From the NCBI GenBank assembly GCA_010909165.1, contig VJWM01000025.1, forward strand, positions 1,860,001 through 1,924,000: 64,000 bases of DNA, read 5' to 3'. A program made the position numbers and the translations under genes. The stretch comes from Anthoceros angustus. Its lineage: Eukaryota; Streptophyta; Anthocerotopsida; Anthocerotales; Anthocerotaceae. How positions within the stretch are numbered: position 1 is the stretch's first letter; every line of letters starts with the position of its first letter. Shown piece by piece: positions 56,830-64,000 of the stretch. The notes under the pieces were generated by a model. It had not been told where the DNA came from. It saw only the letters and a program-made list of their open reading frames with translations, and did not search any database.

Positions 56830-57537
56830 TGGAATACCGATCTCGTCAGGAAGCCCTTTAGGGTTTTTTTCCATTGTGACCAAAGAAGTTTTCCGGCCGC
56901 ATACGGCGGGAAAACTTCTGGTGCCACACACTTGACGACATCGGTCGTCGGCGCCTGCCCCTCGTGTCCCGATCTCGTCACTAAGCATGTGGTGTCTGTG
57001 TCAGGAATCTTTTGTGGTTGTGACACACAATGTTTTCGTTTTAGGGCTGTGAGGGCATGGGCCATCGGACATCCATTCGCATGACCCCATCTGCCCGTCA
57101 GTTTGCCATCACGAAACCGTCACCAGGGCTTTATGGGAGATAGCGTGGAGGAGGGCACAAGGGCCTGTATGCCTGCCTTTCGCAGGCATACAGGCCCTTC
57201 TGCCTGATAGCGTGCAGGCGCCATGTACGCCTCGCGCGCCTGGCTATCGCAGCCATCCAGGCGTCGTGCGCACAAGGGTGGTGGGAAAACCTAAACATGA
57301 GTATGTGTGCGTGCCAAACATAAACCCTAAATGGCAGAAAGAAAAGTGGATGACAAGATCGGAACACCAGGGCCAAGTTCCGAGACAAAAACTTTGTGCC
57401 GCCTACGGCCCGTCGTCCGGTGATGTGGCGCGTATGTGAGGAAGGCATCTTGAAGATGCCTGCGCATCTTCCTGTAGAATACCGGAAGAAAAAAACCTGT
57501 CACACACACCCGGCTTAGTGACGAGATCGGTATTCCA
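56830..57537. mobile_element. 708-bp element with perfect 19-bp terminal inverted repeats
   Basis: The ends TGGAATACCGATCTCGTCA (56830-56848) and its exact reverse complement (57519-57537) are flanked by TA on both sides (56828-56829 and 57538-57539), as for Tc1/mariner-type elements. A further internal copy of cgatctcgtca lies at 56972. The interior has a long hairpin and no convincing ORF. It lies at the 5' side of the PPR gene ending at 53420 and may supply part of its promoter or leader. Confidence 0.7.
57161..57197. repeat. Perfect 16-bp hairpin inside the inverted-repeat element
   Basis: The arm gggcctgtatgcctgc (57161-57176) is followed by the loop ctttc and the exact complementary arm gcaggcatacaggccc (57182-57197). 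Pairing extends outward by about eight more positions with one C-C mismatch and one wobble. A weaker hairpin (cgcctgg...ccaggcg) follows near 57239-57265. It could be a replication or transposition structure, or a small-RNA precursor. Confidence 0.75.
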
Positions 57538-57982
57538 TAGGCCAAGGAGGACTAACTCCCACGGTGGCTTTTTTTTCAAAACTACCTCCCCCTATATAAG
57601 AATCTCGTGATCGGTAATAAGAAAGAGTTTACCGACCACCGTCGCCCAAGAAGCCGTATGCCCTGTGCTAGTCACCGGCGTGTACACCGCATTCGCCAAC
57701 GCCTTCCGTAGGGCAATGGACACCCGCTGCCTAAGAAAAACACAATACAAGAAAGGGAGAAGCCAACCTTATTCATACGATCGTGGTAAGCCTGAGCATA
57801 GGCCTTGCGGAACTTCGAGAAATCCGACCCATGGCCCCATGAGTCTCGATGGCGAGGGGGATAAAAGTGTGGTCGTTCTGCATAGGAGAGTACTTGTAGA
57901 CCTCGGCTGTCGTGCAGCCTTCCGCCGCCCAACCCGGGGTTGAGGATAACGAACTCACAAACACTGTCCCGGGTGAGGTCCG

Positions 57983-58945
57983 TTACAACCAAACCAGCGA
58001 TAGAAACCTGGTCAAGAAAAGGTCAGTCCCTGAGAGACACATTGTTGAGCAAGGTGTAGGGACGCTTCCTATAGGGGAAAAAACTGCCCTCCTTGGCCAC
58101 CAAGAATTTGACGTCTCCAAACTATTTCTTACCAAAAAAATCGGACCTGTTCCAAAACAAACCAACTTAAACCAGTGGCCCAAACTTTTGCGTTCCACAC
58201 TCCCGCACTTATGTTGGTAGGTTGAGTCCCTCCTTGCGATTTTTCCTTCCCTCCTGGGGAGACAACCTCCTCCTTCACATCTCCTGCAGGGGCTGAGGTA
58301 CTCGCCTCCCCGCCGTTGCACTCCCTTCAGTAGCCCTTCCAACCACTGCCGGTAGGTAAGCTCTCTGCTGATGTAGACATCCTTTTCCTCGTCCTTCCGG
58401 GACGGGCTCTCCTTCCAGCTCCACTTGCTCCCCTTTGTTGTAAGGCCCTTCATCTTTAGTTCCTTCGGAGTCCATGTCGCTTGTGGCGTCCTCAAAGTCT
58501 AAGGCCCTTGGCTTGATTTGCATTAGGACCTCCCTGTCATCATCATGTAGCCCCAGCGTTCTTCTCTTGGCAAGGCGCAATAACTCGTTATTCGCCTTAA
58601 GTATCTTGTTGTGAAGATGGGCTGGTAAGCGTTGTTGTGCCAACTCCAATTCGTCATGATCCTCGGCCAGCGATGCACTGCCCGCCAACGGGACAACGGG
58701 CCACAAATTCACAGCCCCCGGAGTAGCAATACCAAACTAGTGGGGACTGAGATGGGCTCGAAACTGCTCCCGAAGCTGGAAGGCAATACTACGGCCAAGA
58801 AGCCGCAGGAACGCTCCCTGACAGCAATAGGGTGCACCATCGGTGTGAGCTTCTCCATCGCCAACAACCTGCTCGCACCCAACACTTGAAAATTCACGGA
58901 GGAGTCTCCCCCCTCGCCACAGCGAAAGTGTTTCAGAAAGCTCAT
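57983..58945 (-). CDS. Hypothetical, possibly transposon-derived reading frames
   Basis: Overlapping minus-strand open stretches (58945-58709, 58712-58275 and 58495-57983) could form one spliced or frameshifted gene. The middle one is charged and leucine-rich (ELAQQRLPAHLHNKILKANN); the last contains a Cys/His cluster, SPCRRCEGGGC and further on YQHKCG. The spacing is vaguely like the N-terminal zinc-binding region of En/Spm-type transposase-associated proteins, but I do not recognise a family. It may be a decayed transposon gene. Confidence is low. Confidence 0.25.
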
Positions 58946-59370
58946 TTCAGGATGCCTGCAGCACTACATCGATAAGACGAAATGCAATTTGTGTTGTATA
59001 TAATTATCTAACATTACATGACCTTTGCTACCTACATCTATTTACTTAATTTAGGACTAGGATATTTATTTATTTATTACATTTACGTACACTAACGATT
59101 AGGATGCATGAATCAACAAGTGACTACGGCCCAAAGAACGAAACATGATACCTAATAAATAACTGATTTTCACTCTTATCTTTTTGGATAAATTTATAAA
59201 AACTATAAATAATATGTACAATGAAGTTCAAGTAACCATTTTAGTTCTACTTCTTAATTTTTCATTGGGTCTCTAAAACTCATTGTTAGCAATAGGTAAT
59301 CCATATTTTTATAGGAGGCGTTTATTTACCTTCGTGCTTGACCTACAACCCGTAAAATCCAATTATATGA
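58946..59370. other. AT-rich intergenic region
   Basis: No open reading frame or repeat that I can support. It probably includes the 3' untranslated region of the kinase gene. Confidence 0.4.
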
Positions 59371-60492
59371 CTACCTAGCACTATGATACTCTAGTATTCT
59401 GCTATAAAGTAGCTGCTTTAGGTCCTGTTGAGATAAATCAGCTAAGTCAACAATCTCAAACTTTGACCATATCTTGGACTGCGCATCTGTACCACAAGTT
59501 TTTTGTTGTTGAGCAGCCACTTCAAAATAGGGATGTAATAAGACCTCTTTGGTTGTGATGGTCACACCTGTACTACAAGTTTTTTGTCCTACAATTCTTT
59601 CAAAAAAGGGGTGTAGGAGAGCGTCTTTAGCTGTGATTGCCTTTTGTAAACTCTTCATAGAAAGAAGCTTGAGTAAGGATACAGCCATAGGATCGGCTAT
59701 GCGACATCTATCTTTTCGATGGATGGTAATGTTTGTTTTCAAATCTACTTCAAATAAATATCCACTTGATAATATTTCTTCAAAAATATTACCCACATCC
59801 CAAATATCAATAAATGAATATTTTAAAGACTTCTTTGGTACACCGTAAGCTTGAGTTCCTAAGAAAAAACCAGGTGGCAAAGGGATATCATATTGATTCA
59901 TTGGCATAGCACGGGCTAACCCAAAATCACCTATTTTAGATAAACCATCAGCATTTACTAGTATATTGTTTGACTTCAAATCTAAGTGGATAACATTCAT
60001 CGAATGCAAATATTCGACTCCCTGAAGGATTTGATAGAGCAAATCTTGTTGTTCATCGATAGATAAGTTTGATTCATTTAAAATTGTAGAAAGATCGTTT
60101 GTCATCAATTCTGTCACTATGTATACATCATCAAAATCTTCATTGGGTGGGAGAAATACATCTTTGAATTGAATAACATGATTATATTGTAATGATTGGA
60201 GCAATGTTAGTTCTCGGAAGGTACTTAGAATTATATCTCGATTGTTATATAGATGTATATGTTTTATAGCCACATTTTCACCTGTTGTCACATCTTTTGC
60301 AGCATACACCATTCCGAAAGCTCCCTCACTCAAATATTTCATGATTTGGTATGATGATTGAATGCCATAATTTGGAAAATAGAAATCAATTGGTTCTGTA
60401 TGGTTACTCATGTCCTTTCCTGTAACAAATATGTCACTAAGAATTAGGAAAACAGATACAAAAGTACCCTTTAGCATATAAGAACTCTTCAT
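59371..60492 (-). CDS. MAPK-derived divergent protein kinase with signal-peptide-like N-terminus
   Basis: 373 residues from the ATG at 60492. An acceptor-like gtgattttgcag lies 8-19 bases upstream of the ATG, so a leader intron is possible. The N-terminus (MLKGTFVSVFLILSDIFVTG) looks like a signal peptide or anchor, unusual for a MAP kinase. The kinase domain covers about residues 50-290: glycine loop SEGAFGMVY (first Gly lost), VAIKHI, VIQFKDVFLPPNEDFDDVYI, catalytic loop VIHLDLKSNNIL (HRD changed to HLD), GDFGLARAM, DIWDVGNIFEEIL. The TxY activation motif is missing and APE is unrecognisable (GTQAYGVPK). The C-lobe end ITAKDALLHPFFE is partly repeated as TTKEVLLHPYFE. Catalysis is possible (Lys, Asp, DFG kept) but MAPK-type activation is not. 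Relatives are the relics at 1823 and 29477. Confidence 0.75.
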   Translation of the reverse strand: MKSSYMLKGTFVSVFLILSDIFVTGKDMSNHTEPIDFYFPNYGIQSSYQIMKYLSEGAFGMVYAAKDVTTGENVAIKHIHLYNNRDIILSTFRELTLLQSLQYNHVIQFKDVFLPPNEDFDDVYIVTELMTNDLSTILNESNLSIDEQQDLLYQILQGVEYLHSMNVIHLDLKSNNILVNADGLSKIGDFGLARAMPMNQYDIPLPPGFFLGTQAYGVPKKSLKYSFIDIWDVGNIFEEILSSGYLFEVDLKTNITIHRKDRCRIADPMAVSLLKLLSMKSLQKAITAKDALLHPFFERIVGQKTCSTGVTITTKEVLLHPYFEVAAQQQKTCGTDAQSKIWSKFEIVDLADLSQQDLKQLLYSRILEYHSAR

Positions 60493-60675
60493 TTTAAAAG
60501 TCTGCAAAATCACATAATCAGCAAACTTTAGAACTTGGAAAGACAAAAGTGGCTGATTTTGCACAAGGGAACTTAAGTCGAGTGAGTTCTCTTTACACAC
60601 TATGTTACAATATTGTAGACTATTTTTACTTTAAGACTAATCCTCCATATATAGTAGATAGAATTCTTGAATTCG

Positions 60676-61370
60676 AAGGTCATTTTCATTATATCAATTC
60701 GAATTGTTTTAGTTTTTGTCTCTCAATTTAATTAATTCTTCAATGTTGCGCAAATTAAGCAGGTTAGGATTGCCTGTGCCAAACGTACAAGACCAATCTA
60801 CATATGTTTCCAAGACCAATCTACATATGTTTTAGTTTTTGTCTCTCAATTTAATTAATTCTTCAATGTTGCAAATTAAGGTGTTAGGATTGCTGTGCCA
60901 AACATACAAGACCAATCTATATATGTTTCCAAGCTGATAGACACATATGTGCATCGTGTTTCCAAGCCGGTAGAAACATATCGATCCTTTGTGATATATC
61001 GGTCCAAATGGAAACGAAGGTCATTTTCATTATATCAATTCAATTGTTTTAGTTTTTGTCTCTCAATTTAATTAATTCTTCAATGTTGCAAATTAAGCAG
61101 GTTAGGATTGCCTGTGCCAAACGTACAAGACCAATCTACATATGTTTCCAAGACCAATCTACATATGTTTTAGTTTTTGTCTCTCAATTTAATTAATTCT
61201 TCAATGTTGCGCAAATTAAGCAGGTTAGGATTGCCTGTGCCAAACATACAAGACCAATCTATATATGTTTCCAAGCTGATAGACACATATGTGCATCGTG
61301 TTTCCAAGCCGGTAGAAACATATCGATCCTTTGTGATATATCGGTCCAAATGGAAACGAAGGCCGTTATT
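60676..61370. repeat. Tandem duplication of about 342 bp upstream of the kinase gene
   Basis: The unit from aaggtcattttcattatatc (60677) to about 61016 is repeated at 61017-61365. Within each unit the phrases ttttagtttttgtctctc and caagaccaatctacatatg are themselves repeated two or three times, so the arrangement is nested. Sequence after 61376 (tccaaatggacacacattt; gtgcaagtaacttaggc; ccatggtacaagttgtta) resembles parts of 795-940 and 28425-28570 of the segmental duplication. Confidence 0.8.
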
Positions 61371-61706
61371 AAGCATCTTGGCTTAGTCCAAATGGACACA
61401 CATTTATACGACGGCTGTTGTTAAGCATCTTGATCTTCATTTGATACCCCTAGTGCAAGTAACTTAGGCACACCATGGTACAAGTTGTTAGCTATTAAGG
61501 CAACTAGATCTTCGATCGATACTTAGATGGGGTGCCTAAAGGGAGTGAATACCCTTGGTGTAGGCACACCATGGTACGAAGTTGTTAAAGTACCAAGTAC
61601 CATGAAAGGAAAATTCCGTCAAGTGGACTACAACATATTCTTCTTCTTCTTCCTTCCAGCATCGAAAGCAGTCCAGTACAAAAGCACCTGGATTTAACGA
61701 CTGTCT

Positions 61707-64000
61707 TCAATGCCGATCCTTACAAGAACAGAACCCGTCCAGGAATCGATGCACTCGATGCGCATCCCTCACTATGATCTCCCGCTTCTCCAGCCGTGAC
61801 ATGATCTTGGTGCTGCTGTGGCAGTCATCACACATGCGAAGATTTTTGGTAACTAGCAAAGCGGCGCCGTCTGGTGTATGCAGCAAGCCATACGCCAAGG
61901 CCAGTTTCTCCGCATGTCCACAGAGGGCATCCTCCTTTACCTGCTCAGATGATGCATTCCACACCAGCTCTGTTTGTGGCACATGGCCTCCTTGCTCCTT
62001 CAACCTCACGTTCACACTCTTCGACTTAGACACAATGTCAGGCCTTCCCTCTCCTACTGTGAACTCATGCACCCCATTCTTCACTTCGATGCATGCCTTT
62101 GCAGGCTTCTTCATGGCACCTGCCGACTTTCTCAAGCCTTCTATCCTATCTACATCGTCCCACCTGCCTGCTTTGGCGTAGATGGCTCCCAGCAGCACAT
62201 ACGCACTCGCATCATCTGCTTCCAGTTCTACAAGACGGTCAAAGCATCGTCTTCCACGCTCTACATCACCGTAGCTTTTGCAAGCACTCAGCAAAGCTGT
62301 CCAGGCAACAACGTCGTTCACAAACAGCCTGGTTTGCAGCATGTTTTCAGCCTCATGCAGTTTTCCTGACCGCCCAAGAAGATCAACCATGCAGCTGTGG
62401 TGATAATCAGTAGGCACAATCCCGCGGCGTGCTACCATCATCTTGAAATAATGCTGGCCCTCGTGCACCAGGCCTGCATGACTGCATGCCACAAAAAGGC
62501 AGATGTAGGTCGTTTCATCTGGCTCAACACCTTGCTTGAGCATCTCCTCAAAACACCAGATTGCCATGCGACCATCGCCATGTTCTGCATACCCATTCAG
62601 CATGGATGTCCATGTCACCAAATCTTTCCTGGCCAATCCGTCAAACACGATGCGAGCATTTTCCAGACTCCCACACTTCGCATACAAGTCCACCAGGCTG
62701 CTGCCCAGACACAAGTCAGATTCCAGGCCTTGTTCACGAATCTGTGCATGCAGCTGCTTCCCCTGATGAAGGGCTCCCACATCGGCACACGCTTTCAGGA
62801 GGCACATATAAGTGACGTTGTCGGCAGGAGTGATGCCCTCCTGCTGCATACTTGCGTACAGAGCCAGGGCATCTTGACTGAGCCCATGCTGTGTGTATCC
62901 TGTGAGCATAGTATTCCATGTAACCACATCCCTTGTGGGCAATGTGTCAAAAATTCTGCGAGCATCTTGCAAGCTCCCACACTTGGAATACATGTCCACG
63001 AGACAATTGCCAATCACTGGATCAAATGCCAGTCCACATTTCTGAATTTGATCATGGAGCTGCTTACCCTGCTGCAAATCTCTCACACTGGCACATGCTT
63101 GAAGCAGGCACACAAACATGGCACGACCGGTCGGAGTTATGCCCTCACGTTGCATTTCTGCATACAGAGCCAGAGCTTCTCGACCCAGCCCATGCTGCGT
63201 ATATCCTGCTATCATGGCAGTCCATGTCACATCATCTCTAGTGGGCAATCTGCAGAACACACTGTGCGCCTCCTCCAAACTCCCACACTTTGCATACATG
63301 GTAACCAAGCTATTGGCAACGAAGACATCAGCCGTCAGTTCACTGGCCAAAATATGGGCATGCACCTCCTTTCCAGAAACCAGATCCTTTGCAGTGGCAC
63401 AAGCCTTCAGAACTGCCACAAATATACGATTGTCAGGCCTCACTGTAGAGTCCCTCATTTGTCGATACAGCTGTATAGCCTGCGTGGGCTGCCCATGTCG
63501 AGCATGCGCCAGAATGATGGTGGCCCACATATACACGTTTGGGGCAGTCACTCTGGTGAACACCTGTATTGCGTCCTTCAATTTCCCATGAGCCGCATAC
63601 ATAGCAATCAGGTGGTTTGCCAAGAAGGCGTTACACTCGAACCCACTCTTGACAGCAAGGACATGAAGGCGCCTGCCTAGAACCAGATCCTTGTGAGCAA
63701 TGCACCTCTTGAGACAAGCATAAAAGAGAGACGGGTCAATATAACATCTAAGCTGAAGCAGTAGGTCCAAGGATTGTACGGCCTCTTCCAGCTGTCCCTC
63801 CTCGCAGCACTTGCTCACAGTTTCAAACACAGATTCAATTCCAGATACACATCCATGACCAGCATCCCACTTGGCTAGCTGAGCATCCACCCATCCAGGC
63901 TTTCGACGGCTGTCCAGCCAGAGAGGTTCTTTCGAAGCTTTGTGCCTGAAGTCAGGATGACGGGAACTTCTCTTATCCCGCCTGTTGTCCCACCACCGTG
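61707..64000 (-). CDS. PLS-class PPR protein with KP-type DYW deaminase domain (5' end outside window)
   Basis: Frame open from the stop at 61707 to the window edge, at least 760 residues. No ATG appears before the first PPR; the visible N-terminal part is Arg/Lys-rich, so the true start lies beyond 64000. About six PLS triplets without L-motif insertions are seen (VYMWATIILAHARHG to LVTWTSMLNGYAEHG), then E motifs (VAWTALLSACKSYGDV) and, in place of the PG box, KKPAKACIEVKNGVHEF. The deaminase domain has the HxE motif in CGHAEKLALAYGLL, the zinc pair in NLRMCDDCHSSTKIM, and ends CSCKDRH instead of CSCxDYW. From memory, KPAxA with a non-DYW end marks the group proposed to perform U-to-C (uridine-to-cytidine) editing of organelle RNA. 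Confidence 0.9.
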   Translation of the reverse strand, partial: RWWDNRRDKRSSRHPDFRHKASKEPLWLDSRRKPGWVDAQLAKWDAGHGCVSGIESVFETVSKCCEEGQLEEAVQSLDLLLQLRCYIDPSLFYACLKRCIAHKDLVLGRRLHVLAVKSGFECNAFLANHLIAMYAAHGKLKDAIQVFTRVTAPNVYMWATIILAHARHGQPTQAIQLYRQMRDSTVRPDNRIFVAVLKACATAKDLVSGKEVHAHILASELTADVFVANSLVTMYAKCGSLEEAHSVFCRLPTRDDVTWTAMIAGYTQHGLGREALALYAEMQREGITPTGRAMFVCLLQACASVRDLQQGKQLHDQIQKCGLAFDPVIGNCLVDMYSKCGSLQDARRIFDTLPTRDVVTWNTMLTGYTQHGLSQDALALYASMQQEGITPADNVTYMCLLKACADVGALHQGKQLHAQIREQGLESDLCLGSSLVDLYAKCGSLENARIVFDGLARKDLVTWTSMLNGYAEHGDGRMAIWCFEEMLKQGVEPDETTYICLFVACSHAGLVHEGQHYFKMMVARRGIVPTDYHHSCMVDLLGRSGKLHEAENMLQTRLFVNDVVAWTALLSACKSYGDVERGRRCFDRLVELEADDASAYVLLGAIYAKAGRWDDVDRIEGLRKSAGAMKKPAKACIEVKNGVHEFTVGEGRPDIVSKSKSVNVRLKEQGGHVPQTELVWNASSEQVKEDALCGHAEKLALAYGLLHTPDGAALLVTKNLRMCDDCHSSTKIMSRLEKREIIVRDAHRVHRFLDGFCSCKDRH

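Noticed and set aside
57983-58495. Confident assignment to an En/Spm-type transposase-associated protein
   Set aside because: Only a loose Cys/His spacing resembles that domain; the frames are broken and no transposase core is seen.
62397-63680. A 427-codon open frame antisense to the KP-type PPR gene
   Set aside because: It lies entirely opposite to the PPR coding repeats. Such shadows arise from repeated codons and codon bias, and it has no recognisable domain.

Overview
The window is nuclear DNA of a land plant. It contains genes with many short spliced introns, a plastid-type aromatic amino acid hydroxylase (a gene of non-flowering plants), the thylakoid zinc-finger protein LQY1, a mitochondrial ribosome recycling factor, and three large intronless PLS-class pentatricopeptide repeat (PPR) genes. 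The PPR gene at the right edge has a KPAxA box in place of the PG box and ends in DRH instead of DYW. From memory, that 'KP-type' variant is known from plants with reverse U-to-C organelle RNA editing (hornworts, ferns, non-Selaginella lycophytes). Introns of about 80-175 bp and gene gaps of 100-250 bp point to a compact genome. I cannot decide between hornwort, lycophyte and heterosporous fern.

Positions 1-31,560 are repeat-dominated. A unit of about 4 kb, carrying a decayed MAP-kinase-like pseudogene and a fragment of a non-LTR-type reverse transcriptase, is present twice in direct orientation. Copy A (1-27,330) is split by two LTR retrotransposons. Copy B (27,646-31,560) keeps both empty sites, so both insertions came after the duplication. 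The first insertion is a Ty1/copia element (3,457-20,028, 5-bp target duplication tctag) with a complete Ty3/gypsy element (5,393-13,470) nested in its gag. The second is a Ty1/copia element (20,307-27,121, target duplication attct) with unusual TA...TA termini and an antisense signal-peptide-like ORF between pol and the 3' LTR.

Positions 32,400-47,500 are a dense housekeeping block: a GDSL esterase/lipase (+), an RBM28/Nop4-like nucleolar RNA-binding protein (-), mitochondrial ribosome recycling factor (+), aromatic amino acid hydroxylase (-) and LQY1 (+). RBM28 and the recycling factor are divergent and share a 192-bp promoter with a telo-box. Positions 48,300-64,000 hold PPR genes with three different C-terminal types (E with a PG box, E+ with a WW-like box, KP-type DYW), a MAPK-derived kinase that has lost its phospho-acceptor motif, and small inverted-repeat elements.

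Two things deserve most attention. First, both large PPR proteins carry a recurrent insertion of about 16 residues inside their L motifs. Second, the window is full of tandem duplications of 0.05-2.2 kb with short microhomology. One of them (1.53 kb) covers most of the recycling-factor gene, and its copies differ almost only in homopolymer length. That pattern could reflect real recent duplication, an assembly artefact, or both.
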